Assembly: GCA_946186335.1 (NCBI GenBank)
Contig: CAMHMW010000010.1
Location: 1 to 26,317 of the forward strand
From: an uncultured Candidatus Melainabacteria bacterium
GTDB lineage: Bacteria; Cyanobacteriota; Vampirovibrionia; Gastranaerophilales; Gastranaerophilaceae
Length of the DNA stretch: 26,317 nt
Reading direction: 5' to 3'
The number at the start of each line of letters is the position of its first letter. Within the stretch, counting starts at the first letter, position 1. Below the pieces are notes generated by a model, which made no database searches, was not told the origin of the DNA, and saw nothing but the letters and a program-made list of their open reading frames with translations. The translations under genes and the position numbers were made by a program. Positions 14,550 through 22,004 of this stretch are shown here, piece by piece.

Positions 14550-14717
14550 ATGGCAAGATTAATAAGACCCACATGGGCTGTAAGATGTGTTCAGTCAGGC
14601 TGCAAATGTTTATTTGAAGTTGCAAAATTGGAAGACGGTAAACAGCAGGAAGTTGTTTGTCCTAATTGCGGAGAACACTACGTTTATCCGATTTATGACG
14701 AAGATGACGACAAATAA
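14550..14717 (+). CDS. 55-residue zinc-ribbon protein
   Basis: The short gene encodes MARLIRPTWAVRCVQSGCKC... with Cys13, Cys18 and Cys20, then VVCPNCGEHY with Cys37 and Cys40, and an acidic tail EDDDK. The two Cys knuckles fit a small rubredoxin-like zinc ribbon. AGAGGG lies 7 bases before the ATG, and the promoter is immediately upstream. It is followed after 8 bases by the radical SAM gene, so they are co-transcribed. I cannot assign a partner or function beyond metal binding. Confidence 0.85.
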   Translation: MARLIRPTWAVRCVQSGCKCLFEVAKLEDGKQQEVVCPNCGEHYVYPIYDEDDDK

Positions 14718-14725
14718 TTTGCCAA

Positions 14726-15646
14726 ATGTTTAATAATACAGATAAAAGATACAACCAGTTCAGTGCGTATTTGAAAAATAAGTTTGGGGCAAAAGTCTAT
14801 AAGATTACGATAGACGCAGGGTTTTCCTGCCCAAACAGAGATGGTACGATTTCTTCGGGCGGTTGTATTTTTTGTGATGACGGTGGAAGTTTTTCTCAGG
14901 CGCATTCAAATATTTTATCCGTAGAGCAGCAGGTTGAAATCGGTGCAAAAACTTTGCATGACAGATTCAAAGCAGAGAAATTTATGTCTTATTTTCAGGC
15001 TTATTCTAACACATATAAACCCGTAAATGAACTTGAAGTTATTTATAAATCTGCGCTCAAACATCCCGATGTTGTCGGACTGTCTGTCGGTACCCGTCCA
15101 GACTGTGTTGATGATGAGAAATTATCTCTGTTATCCGACATTTCAAAAGATTATTATACGTGGATTGAGTACGGTTTGCAGTCAGTTCATAATAAAACTC
15201 TCAAAAAAATCAACAGAGGCCACAATTTTGAATGCTTTTTAAGAGCCTATGAAATGTCAAAAGAAAAAGGGTTAAATGTTTGTGTGCATGTGATTTTTGG
15301 CTTATGGGAAACCCGTGATGAGATTTTACAGACGGCTGAAAAACTTGCAGAGTTGAAAGTCGATGGAGTAAAAATTCACATGTTGTGTGCATTAAAGGGT
15401 ACCCGTCTTGCGAATTTGTATGAAATCGGAAAGATTGATTTTATGAGTGAGGATGAATATGTAAATTTGGTGTGTGATTTTCTTGAAATTCTGCCAAAAG
15501 AAACAACAATTCATCGTCTTGCAGGTAACGGTTTAAAGAAAAATCTTATCGCACCCCGCTGGCTCGGGGCAAAATTAGACTGTCTGAATAAAATTGACAG
15601 AGAATTTTTGAAAAGAAACTCATATCAGGGGATGAAATCTATTTAA
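14726..15646 (+). CDS. Radical SAM protein, YhcC/TIGR01212 family
   Basis: The 306-residue protein starts with RYNQFSAYLKNKFGAKVYKI and has the YhcC-type cluster motif: Cys35 in FSCPNRDG, then GGCIFC with Cys47 and Cys50, binding a 4Fe-4S cluster. The family signature continues with YFQAYSNTY, VGLSVGTRPDCV, WIEYGLQSVHNKTLKKINRGH, VHVIFGLWET and VKIHMLCALKGTRL. Family members are radical SAM enzymes of uncertain substrate, often linked to tRNA or translation. It lies 8 bases after the zinc-ribbon gene. I see no strong SD, so coupling to the upstream gene is likely. The stop overlaps an AT-only hairpin. Confidence 0.9.
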   Translation: MFNNTDKRYNQFSAYLKNKFGAKVYKITIDAGFSCPNRDGTISSGGCIFCDDGGSFSQAHSNILSVEQQVEIGAKTLHDRFKAEKFMSYFQAYSNTYKPVNELEVIYKSALKHPDVVGLSVGTRPDCVDDEKLSLLSDISKDYYTWIEYGLQSVHNKTLKKINRGHNFECFLRAYEMSKEKGLNVCVHVIFGLWETRDEILQTAEKLAELKVDGVKIHMLCALKGTRLANLYEIGKIDFMSEDEYVNLVCDFLEILPKETTIHRLAGNGLKKNLIAPRWLGAKLDCLNKIDREFLKRNSYQGMKSI

Positions 15647-15662
15647 TTTCATTAAATTTTTT
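15641..15662 (+). terminator. AT-rich terminator after the radical SAM gene
   Basis: ATTTAAT (15641-15647), loop TTC and ATTAAAT (15651-15657) form a 7-bp stem that includes the stop codon and runs into six T. The stem is weak, but the T run is good. A second palindrome, ACACTTT-ACA-AAAGTGT (15670-15686), follows without T run. Confidence 0.5.
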
Positions 15663-15745
15663 CTGTTTTACACTTTACAAAAGTGTCTGAATGTGAAATA
15701 ATATAAGGGCAGAATGTAACATTTTGTTAATGGTTCTGAATAGTG

Positions 15746-15785
15746 TTAGCAAAAAATTTTTTTCACGTGTATTATACGAGTGAAA
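15746..15785 (+). promoter_or_regulatory. Promoter and palindrome upstream of the 15811 pair
   Basis: TTAGCA (15746-15751), an 18-base spacer and TATTAT (15770-15775) form a plausible promoter. The -10 lies inside the imperfect palindrome TTTCACGTGTA-TTA-TACGAGTGAAA (15761-15785, 9 of 11 pairs), which could be an operator. TGTAACA lies upstream at 15715-15721. Confidence 0.45.
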
Positions 15786-15810
15786 ACTTATAAGGTAGTG
15801 GAGATACGGC

Positions 15811-16644
15811 ATGTTAACAGTACAACCAGGGTTATCAAATTTTTCAAAATCATCGGTAACATTTAGAGCTAAAGAAATCGATATTGATGCGATAAAAGAC
15901 AAAGAGCGTGATGCTTTTTATCAACAAAAAGTTGATTACTACAAAAAGCAGGCGCAGGAATTTGACGATATGTCAAAGAATACCGATACACCGAAAGGAT
16001 TTCGTGCCGTAATGAAAGGTTTTCGTGTAATATCCGAGGCTCTGCTTGAAGGCTGGGCTGTTGCATGGGGTGCTTCAAAAGGTTCAAAAGTTTTGAAATC
16101 CTCCGTTTTGAAAGGGCTACAAACTAATTTTGGCAAACACGTTAAAAATGCACTGAAATCAATAGGCCGCGGAATAAAAGCATCAGGCAAAAAGATTTCC
16201 GAACTCTACCAAAATGGAATAAAAGCCATAAAAGATTCAAAATTTGCGGAAGAAGTATCTAATTTCGTTGAAAAAATGAGAAATAATTCGTTCGGAAAAT
16301 ATGTGGTTAAAGGTTTTGAATATGTCGGAAAAGCATTTAAATATATCGGCTCGCTTATAGCATCAGGTGCTAAAAAAGTTGCAGAGCCGTTTACGAATAA
16401 AACCACAAGCGAAATTTATGACAAAGTTGCAAAAGGCACATCTGTTACTCTCGGTGTTGGTGCCGGTGCTGCCGGTGCATATAGCGCAACAATTAGCGAA
16501 GATAAGAAAAACAAAATAAAAGAACAGGCTTCACAGGATTATGATGATTCCTATGTTGACGATGTTGCTGATGATGAACCGGATTTGGCGGCAGAAGTCA
16601 GAGAAAGTGAAGATGTTGATTTGGATGAGGAGTTTGACGATTAG
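15811..16644 (+). CDS. Unknown Lys-rich protein with acidic tail and internal duplication
   Basis: The 277-residue protein is unrecognised. It starts MLTVQPGLSN with the Phe tag VTFRAK at 16-21. A charged helix follows (28-52, KDKERDAFYQQKVDYYKKQ), then amphipathic helical segments. Two segments look duplicated: 107-130 (FGKHVKNALKSIGRGIKASGKK) and 161-191 (FGKYVVKGFEY...YIGSLIASGAKKV). A hydrophobic Gly/Ala stretch (212-226, VTLGVGAGAAGAYSA) could insert in a membrane. The last 35 residues are highly acidic (DDSYVDDVADDEPD). GGAGAT lies upstream of the ATG. The next gene starts one base after its stop, so they form a pair. Confidence 0.75.
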   Translation: MLTVQPGLSNFSKSSVTFRAKEIDIDAIKDKERDAFYQQKVDYYKKQAQEFDDMSKNTDTPKGFRAVMKGFRVISEALLEGWAVAWGASKGSKVLKSSVLKGLQTNFGKHVKNALKSIGRGIKASGKKISELYQNGIKAIKDSKFAEEVSNFVEKMRNNSFGKYVVKGFEYVGKAFKYIGSLIASGAKKVAEPFTNKTTSEIYDKVAKGTSVTLGVGAGAAGAYSATISEDKKNKIKEQASQDYDDSYVDDVADDEPDLAAEVRESEDVDLDEEFDD

Positions 16645-16645
16645 T

Positions 16646-17161
16646 ATGGCAGAGATTAAGGCAATATCTTCTAATATACAGATCAGAAAGACTCCGATTT
16701 CTCCTGCGGAGAGAGAACATCGCAAACAACAGCAGGAACAGGTAGCGGCGGGTGTTGGTGGTGCTGCGGGTTTATCTACAACGGCAACAAGAGTTGCCGG
16801 TAAAAAAGGCATGAAGGTTGGTACACTTGAAAACAAACTGAATCATGTTATGGAGAATGTTCAGCATACAACTCAGGCAGTGAATAAAAATTCAAAAGCT
16901 GCAACGGGTTTGTGGGCTGAATTTAAAGCAAATATTCAGATGTTTACAAGAGATATATCAGAACGCCTCGGAAAATTGAAGTTGCCGAAATTTGTTAAAT
17001 CTGTTATGGAATCTCCGCTTGGTAAAAAACTTATCGGTTTCACAGGCGGAGCGTTGGCATTCTTTGTTCTTATAACAGGCGTAAATAAAGCAGTAAAAAC
17101 AGGTGCAATTGCTGTTGATGATTTTAAACAACAGTATCACGAATTTAATGCCGCTGCATAA
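16646..17161 (+). CDS. Unknown protein with C-terminal membrane helix
   Basis: The 171-residue protein begins MAEIKAISSNIQIRKTPISP, then has a Gln/Arg-rich segment (22-32), a Gly/Ala/Val stretch (33-52) and a mostly helical middle. A hydrophobic helix (about 129-147, IGFTGGALAFFVLITGV) is followed by a polar tail. The frame is open upstream, but that part overlaps the preceding gene out of frame; the ATG at 16646 directly follows its TAG. GAGGAG lies about 15 bases upstream, so translation is probably coupled. The basic Lys-Leu-Pro-Lys-Phe segment before the helix resembles the amphipathic segments of its partner. No family is recognised. Confidence 0.75.
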   Translation: MAEIKAISSNIQIRKTPISPAEREHRKQQQEQVAAGVGGAAGLSTTATRVAGKKGMKVGTLENKLNHVMENVQHTTQAVNKNSKAATGLWAEFKANIQMFTRDISERLGKLKLPKFVKSVMESPLGKKLIGFTGGALAFFVLITGVNKAVKTGAIAVDDFKQQYHEFNAAA

Positions 17162-17171
17162 GTCTTTTATC

Positions 17172-17190
17172 GTTGGGCTGAAAGCACAAC
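17172..17190. repeat. Dispersed palindrome, copy 1 (imperfect)
   Basis: GTTGGGCTGAAAGCACAAC lies 4 bases beyond the typA stop. It is the copy at 19150-19168 with one base changed (C to A at 17186). Neither strand has a T run after it, so it is a repeat element more than an intrinsic terminator. Confidence 0.75.
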
Positions 17191-17193
17191 ATA

Positions 17194-19002
17194 TTAGTTG
17201 TATATTTTTTTGTTCAAATCGGCTTTTCTGAGTCTGATATTTTCGGGGGTAATTTCAACAAGTTCCTCATCGCCGATGTATTCTAACGCTTCTTCAAGTG
17301 ACAGAATTTTTGGAGCCTGCAAAGTCACCATAACATCAGCGGTTGAACTTCTCATATTAGTCAGACGTTTTGTTTTACAGATATTTACGCAAATGTCCTG
17401 CGGTTTGTTGCATTCACCTATAATCATTCCTCTGTAAACCTTTGTTTTCGGGGTTACGAAGAAAACTCCGCGGTCTTCGTATTGAGCCAAAGCGTAAGGA
17501 ATTGCCTCTCCCTGTTCGTGAGCAATAATAGAGCCGCTTCTTTGTCTTGGAATATCACCCGCATAAGGTCTGTAATGCAGGAAGGTATGATACATAATTC
17601 CTTCCCCTCTTGTCATTCTTATAAATTCACTTCTGAAGCCGATAAGACCTCTTGCCGGAATATGAAATGTTAAATTTGTTCTGCCTTTTGATGTCTGCAT
17701 ATCTTTCATTTCGGCTTTTCTGCCCGATAATCTTTCAATAGCGGAGCCGGCGTATTCTTCGGGAACATCAATTATAAGATTTTCAAAAGGTTCGCATTGT
17801 TCCCCGTTGATTTCTTTAAATATAACCTCCGGTTTTGATACCGAAAATTCATAACCTTCACGGCGCATTGTTTCAATAAGAATACTCAAATGGAGTTCTC
17901 CGCGTCCTGAAACCTTGAAACAGTCTGTTGAATCAGTATCTTCAACCCTCAAACTTACGTTCTTTTCCAATTCGTCATAAAGGCGTTTTCTTATCTGACG
18001 TGAGGTGACAAATTTTCCTTCAGTTCCCGCAAACGGACTGTCATTTACAGAGAAATTCATTTGTAATGTCGGCTCGTCAACGTGAATCAGTGGTAATGCC
18101 TGTGGATTAGACGGGTCACAAATTGTTTCTCCGATTTGAACATCGGAAAAGCCTGCAATTCCGATAATATCACCGGCGTATGCCTCATCAATTTCAACTC
18201 TGCCCAAATCTTTGAACCCGAAAAGTTTAACGATTTTTCCTCTTTCCTGCGTTCCGTCTGCGTGAATTACGCAAACCTGCTCCTGAGATTTTACTTTTCC
18301 GTTTGCAATACGTCCGATAACAATTCTTCCGACATATTCGTTATAATCAAGTGTTGTTGCTCTGAACTGGAATGGTGCGTTTTCATCCCCGTCAGGTGCT
18401 TTGATATTTTTTACGATGCTGTCTAAAAGCGGTATCATATCTTTTCTTTCGTCTTCCAAATCGTTTATTGCAAAACCGTTTAAACTGCTTGCAAAAATGA
18501 ACGGAAAGTCTATCAAATCTTCTCTGTCGGTTAATTCTGTAAACAAATCAAAAACTTTATCCAATGCTGTCAGCGGTTCTGCTGCCGGCTTGTCAATCTT
18601 ATTGATAACAACAATGATTTTCAACCCCAATTCTAATGCTTTTGAAAGAACAAATCTTGTCTGGGGCATAGGACCTTCTGCTGCATCAACAATTAATAGT
18701 GCGCCGTCAACCATACCCAAAACACGTTCAACTTCACCACCAAAATCTGCGTGTCCGGGGGTGTCAACAACATTTATTTTTGTTCCGTTGTAATCAATTG
18801 ATATGTTTTTGGAAAGAATTGTAATTCCTCGTTCTCTTTCTAAATCGTTACTGTCTAAAACACGTTCTTCAACCTTTTGGTTTTCTCTGAAAACTCCCGC
18901 CTGTTTTAATAAGCAGTCAACGAGGGTTGTTTTCCCGTGGTCAACGTGTGCTATAATCGCTATATTTCTTATATTTTCATTACATGCCATGATATCCGCC
19001 AT
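17194..19002 (-). CDS. typA: Ribosome-associated GTPase TypA/BipA
   Basis: The 602-residue translational GTPase has G1 AHVDHGKTTL at 18-27, ERERGITILSKN (switch I) and DTPGHADFGGEVERVL at 80-95. It also has NKIDKP, the GRGELHLSILIETMRREGYE domain III motif and the BipA-specific C-terminus (FRSEFIRMTRGEGIMYHTF and GRTNLTFHIPARGLIG). TypA binds the 70S ribosome and is needed for subunit assembly and growth at low temperature or under stress. Two ATGs compete: 19002 has no SD, whereas 18990 (giving MACNENIRN) has GGCGGA 4 bases upstream; the family N-terminus fits either. It is followed by the dispersed palindrome. Confidence 0.96.
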   Translation of the reverse strand: MADIMACNENIRNIAIIAHVDHGKTTLVDCLLKQAGVFRENQKVEERVLDSNDLERERGITILSKNISIDYNGTKINVVDTPGHADFGGEVERVLGMVDGALLIVDAAEGPMPQTRFVLSKALELGLKIIVVINKIDKPAAEPLTALDKVFDLFTELTDREDLIDFPFIFASSLNGFAINDLEDERKDMIPLLDSIVKNIKAPDGDENAPFQFRATTLDYNEYVGRIVIGRIANGKVKSQEQVCVIHADGTQERGKIVKLFGFKDLGRVEIDEAYAGDIIGIAGFSDVQIGETICDPSNPQALPLIHVDEPTLQMNFSVNDSPFAGTEGKFVTSRQIRKRLYDELEKNVSLRVEDTDSTDCFKVSGRGELHLSILIETMRREGYEFSVSKPEVIFKEINGEQCEPFENLIIDVPEEYAGSAIERLSGRKAEMKDMQTSKGRTNLTFHIPARGLIGFRSEFIRMTRGEGIMYHTFLHYRPYAGDIPRQRSGSIIAHEQGEAIPYALAQYEDRGVFFVTPKTKVYRGMIIGECNKPQDICVNICKTKRLTNMRSSTADVMVTLQAPKILSLEEALEYIGDEELVEITPENIRLRKADLNKKIYN

Positions 19003-19015
19003 TCATAATTGTTTG

Positions 19016-19030
19016 GTGTAAATGTTACAC
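19016..19030. promoter_or_regulatory. Palindrome at the typA transcription start
   Basis: GTGTAA-ATG-TTACAC is a perfect 6-bp inverted repeat placed just downstream of the typA -10, around the predicted start. It could be an operator or a small leader hairpin. Confidence 0.45.
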
Positions 19031-19034
19031 TTAT

Positions 19035-19063
19035 ATAATAATTCAGACAAAATTACATTTCAA
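19035..19063 (-). promoter_or_regulatory. Promoter of typA
   Basis: On the minus strand TTGAAA (19063-19058), a 17-base spacer and TATTAT (19040-19035) match the consensus well. The predicted start near 19028 leaves a leader of only about 26 bases. Confidence 0.65.
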
Positions 19064-19078
19064 GTGGGGGTTAAATGT

Positions 19079-19112
19079 AATGGGAAATTGAAAATGGATA
19101 ATGGAAAATTAT
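19079..19112. repeat. Degenerate intergenic repeat
   Basis: The stretch is built of variants of ATGGGAAATTGAAA and ATGGATAATGGAAAATT. It lies between the typA promoter and the dispersed palindrome and encodes nothing. Confidence 0.4.
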
Positions 19113-19149
19113 TAAAGAATTATTCTCTCTGTCTTCTTGTGAGCGTTGC

Positions 19150-19168
19150 GTTGGGCTGAAAGCCCAAC
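19150..19168. repeat. Dispersed palindrome, copy 2 (perfect)
   Basis: GTTGGGCT-GAA-AGCCCAAC is a perfect 8-bp stem abutting the stop codon of the MFS gene. It matches the copy at 17172-17190 in 18 of 19 bases, and both are preceded by C and lie 3' of minus-strand genes. Confidence 0.8.
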
Positions 19169-20566
19169 TTACATTTTTACTTTTTGTGTGTTGCCATAGG
19201 CAATATAGGCGCAGGTTAAACAAATTAAACCGAATACAATACCGAACATCATTGTCAGGTGATAGGAGTTAAGAAATGCTGTATTGTAAACTTCTCCTGC
19301 CTCAATAAATCGTGTTCTGAAACTGTCAAAAAGGGTAATTGTAATTGCGACCCCTAAAATGTTGCCCAAATTTCTTGACAGGGATAATATTCCGCTTGCA
19401 ATTCCCAAATGTTCGTGGCTCACGCAGGTAAGAATTGCGTTATTTGACGGTGACTGGAAACATCCGTTTCCTATTCCCATAATAACAGATGCCATCACAA
19501 TTTCCCACATGGGAGTTGAGGGAGTAAAGGTTGTGAAAATTATCAGTGCGATAATATAAATGCTTGGTCCGACAAGTGTCAAAACTCTGCTTCCGTGTTT
19601 CCCCGAATAACTCCCGGCAAAAGGTGCAATCGCAGATGATGCAACAGAATACGGCAGGATTAAAAGACCTGAGATAAAGGCGTTATATCTGACGATTTCC
19701 TGTAAAAAGAACGGCAATAATACTCCGTTTGTGAACATACACATATAAGAGTTCATAACGGCGATATTTCCGAAAGTGAAGGTCTTAATTTTGAACATCT
19801 TAAAATTAATCATCGGATAGTTGATTTTTTTATCTCTCATATAGAAAAGTGCGCCAAAAATAAGAGTAATAATTCCGAGTGCAATAATTCTTGCAGAACC
19901 CCAGCCCCAGCTGTGACCTTCCGAAATTGCAAGCAGCAGAGCCAAAAGTGCTGTTGTGAAGTATAAAAATCCTTTATAGTCAAATTTGAATGACCTTTTT
20001 TTATGATAAGAGGGAATAAGCCTAAAAGAAAGTATTGCCCCTATAAGTGCAACAGGAACACAGGGTAAAAATATTGTGTGCCAACCAAAATGGTGAATTA
20101 AAAGTCCGCCGATTGCAGGTCCAGTCATCCCGCCGACAGCAACAAGACTTCCGTTAATTCCGAGAGCCTGCCCCCGTCTTTCGCCTTTAAACATTGAAAC
20201 AATAACGGCAGGTGCGTTTGAAAGCATTATGGATGCTCCTGTTGCCTCAATGCATCTGTATAAAATTAACAAGCCGAAAGATGGTGCAGTACAGCAGAGA
20301 AATGCTCCGATTGCAAAAATTAAAAATCCCGTTCCGTAAACTTTATTTTTAGAAAACAAATCTCCGATTTTTCCGAAAAACGGTAACAGAACCGTCAGAA
20401 CAAGCATGTAGGCAATAACTACCCATTGAACCTGCGACAGCGATATGCCCAGATTATCCGCAATAGGGTACAGGGCAAGGTTAACGCTTGTTGAATCAAG
20501 CATTCCAAGAAAATTTCCCGTTATTACCAATAAACAAATAAACCATTTGAGTTTTATGTGTTTCAT
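19169..20566 (-). CDS. MFS drug exporter, DHA2 (14-helix) family
   Basis: The 465-residue membrane protein has the DHA2/EmrB-QacA pattern. Helix 1 has GMLDSTSVNLALYPIA at 21-36 (family LDxTIVNVALP). WVVIAYMLVL follows, then motif A FFGKIGDLFSKNKVYG, RCIEATGASIM, and motif C AVGGMTGPAIGGLL in helix 5. It ends with further helices to about 455, consistent with 14 in total. It would expel small molecules in exchange for protons at the inner membrane; the substrate cannot be told. No regulator gene lies next to it. It starts 77 bases after metK with a terminator between, and the space before its ATG holds no clear promoter or SD. Confidence 0.92.
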   Translation of the reverse strand: MKHIKLKWFICLLVITGNFLGMLDSTSVNLALYPIADNLGISLSQVQWVVIAYMLVLTVLLPFFGKIGDLFSKNKVYGTGFLIFAIGAFLCCTAPSFGLLILYRCIEATGASIMLSNAPAVIVSMFKGERRGQALGINGSLVAVGGMTGPAIGGLLIHHFGWHTIFLPCVPVALIGAILSFRLIPSYHKKRSFKFDYKGFLYFTTALLALLLAISEGHSWGWGSARIIALGIITLIFGALFYMRDKKINYPMINFKMFKIKTFTFGNIAVMNSYMCMFTNGVLLPFFLQEIVRYNAFISGLLILPYSVASSAIAPFAGSYSGKHGSRVLTLVGPSIYIIALIIFTTFTPSTPMWEIVMASVIMGIGNGCFQSPSNNAILTCVSHEHLGIASGILSLSRNLGNILGVAITITLFDSFRTRFIEAGEVYNTAFLNSYHLTMMFGIVFGLICLTCAYIAYGNTQKVKM

Positions 20567-20587
20567 AATTTTAGTTTATCATAAGCA

Positions 20588-20624
20588 AAAAATAACCCTC
20601 CCGAAATTCGGAAAGGTTATTTTT
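20588..20624. terminator. Terminator after metK
   Basis: AAAAATAACC (20588-20597) pairs with GGTTATTTTT (20615-20624), enclosing an inner stem CCGA/TCGG. The minus strand continues with T, as needed for metK, and the plus side also has TTTTGTTTT. Confidence 0.9.
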
Positions 20625-20643
20625 GTTTTAATTATTTTGTTTC

Positions 20644-21927
20644 TTAAACTGCTCCGCATGCGGTACATCCGCAAAACGATGCCTCTGAACTTAACACCTC
20701 CGCCTTATCAAGGTGTTCCCAAGGTACATCAATGTCTGTTCTGCCCATGTGTCCGTATGCTGCAAGTTTTTGATAGAATTTGCCGCCGTTTTTAGCCGGT
20801 AAATTTCTCAAATCAAATTTTTTGATAATTGCAGCAGGTCTTAAATCAAAGTTTCTTGAAACAAGTTTTGAAATTTCATCATCTGAAATTCTGCCTGTTC
20901 CGAAGGTATCAACCATGATTGAAACGGGTTCTGCAACACCGATTGCATAAGCAAGTTCAATTTCACATTTTTCAGCTAAACCTGATGCTACAACGTTTTT
21001 AGCAACATAACGTGCTGCATAAGCAGCAGATCTGTCAACTTTCGTCGGGTCTTTTCCTGAGAATGCACCGCCGCCGTGACGTGAATATCCGCCGTATGTG
21101 TCAACGATGATTTTTCTTCCGGTTAATCCTGAATCACCCTGCGGTCCGCCGATTACAAATCTGCCTGACGGGTTGATGAGGATGATTGTATCTTCATCGG
21201 GTTTAATGTTTTCAGTTTCAAAAACATAGTCGATAACATGTCTTTTTAAATCGTTTTTGATTATTTCCTGAACCTCTCTGTTGTCGGAAATTCCGTTGAT
21301 AGTCGGATTATGTTGTGTTGATATAAGAATTGTGTGTATTCTTGCCGGTTTGCCGTCAACGTATTCAACAGTAACCTGAGATTTTCCGTCCGGTCTTAAA
21401 TAACTTACAATACCTGATTTTCTCACCTGAGATAATCTGTAAGACAATTTATGAGCCAGACTTATCGGCAGAGGCATAAGTTCAGGTGTTTCGTTACATG
21501 CGTAACCAAACATAATTCCCTGATCGCCTGCACCCAGTTCTTCCGTTTCGGTAGTTGATGTGTCAGCGTTGTTATCTCTTGATTCATACGCTTTATTAAC
21601 ACCGTTTCCGATATCTGTTGACTGTTCGTCAATGCTTGTTAATACGGCACAAGTGTCGGCATCAAATCCGCCGCCGTTTGAACCGGTATAACCGATATTT
21701 TTAATGGTGTTGCGTACAACCTGCGGAATATCAACGTAGCAATCTGCCGTAATCTCTCCGCAAACAAGAGCCATCCCTGTTGTTACGGTTGTTTCTGCCG
21801 CAACTCTTGAACTGCTGTCTTTTGTCAAAAATTCATCCAAAATAGCATCAGAAATCTGATCACATACTTTGTCGGGGTGTCCTTCGGTTACTGATTCCGA
21901 AGTAAACAAAAAGTTTCTTGGTGTCAT
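20644..21927 (-). CDS. metK: S-adenosylmethionine synthetase MetK
   Basis: The 427-residue enzyme has TSESVTEGHPDKVCDQISDA (9-28, ATP site), GAGDQGIMFGYA (132-143), and GGGAFSGKDPTKVDRSAAY with the P-loop-like signature. It condenses methionine and ATP to S-adenosylmethionine, the methyl donor used by RsmH and the radical SAM protein encoded nearby. It is longer than the usual E. coli type (about 384) and resembles the longer cyanobacterial form. The C-terminus is odd: it ends FCGCTACGAV, a Cys-x-Cys-x2-Cys tail (419, 421, 424). AAGGAG lies 7 bases before the ATG. The leader can form a GC-rich hairpin whose loop complements the SD. Confidence 0.98.
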   Translation of the reverse strand: MTPRNFLFTSESVTEGHPDKVCDQISDAILDEFLTKDSSSRVAAETTVTTGMALVCGEITADCYVDIPQVVRNTIKNIGYTGSNGGGFDADTCAVLTSIDEQSTDIGNGVNKAYESRDNNADTSTTETEELGAGDQGIMFGYACNETPELMPLPISLAHKLSYRLSQVRKSGIVSYLRPDGKSQVTVEYVDGKPARIHTILISTQHNPTINGISDNREVQEIIKNDLKRHVIDYVFETENIKPDEDTIILINPSGRFVIGGPQGDSGLTGRKIIVDTYGGYSRHGGGAFSGKDPTKVDRSAAYAARYVAKNVVASGLAEKCEIELAYAIGVAEPVSIMVDTFGTGRISDDEISKLVSRNFDLRPAAIIKKFDLRNLPAKNGGKFYQKLAAYGHMGRTDIDVPWEHLDKAEVLSSEASFCGCTACGAV

Positions 21928-22004
21928 TTCTTTTCTCCTTAATTTTTATTCTACGCCGGTAAGGTTTTTAATTCCGACCCGGCCACCTATGTATATTCCT
22001 TAAT
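21928..22004 (-). promoter_or_regulatory. Structured metK leader, candidate riboswitch
   Basis: On the minus strand GCCGG (21983-21979) and CCGGC (21959-21955) form an all-GC 5-bp stem with a 19-base loop. The loop ends in CCTTA (21964-21960). This is complementary to TAAGG in the SD (21941-21937) and also to a second TAAGG at 22002-21998. Pairing with the SD would make an H-type pseudoknot that closes the ribosome site. I do not match it to a SAM riboswitch class I can recall. Confidence 0.45.

Noticed and set aside
16541..16645. N-terminal extension of the 16646 gene
   Set aside because: It lies within the preceding gene in another frame and encodes Met-rich nonsense; the ATG right after the TAG fits a coupled pair.
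17172..17190. Intrinsic terminator of typA
   Set aside because: No T run follows the palindrome on either strand, and a second copy elsewhere marks it as a repeat.
21928..22004. SAM-I (S-box) riboswitch before metK
   Set aside because: The leader is too short and lacks the four-way junction and the conserved core sequence.
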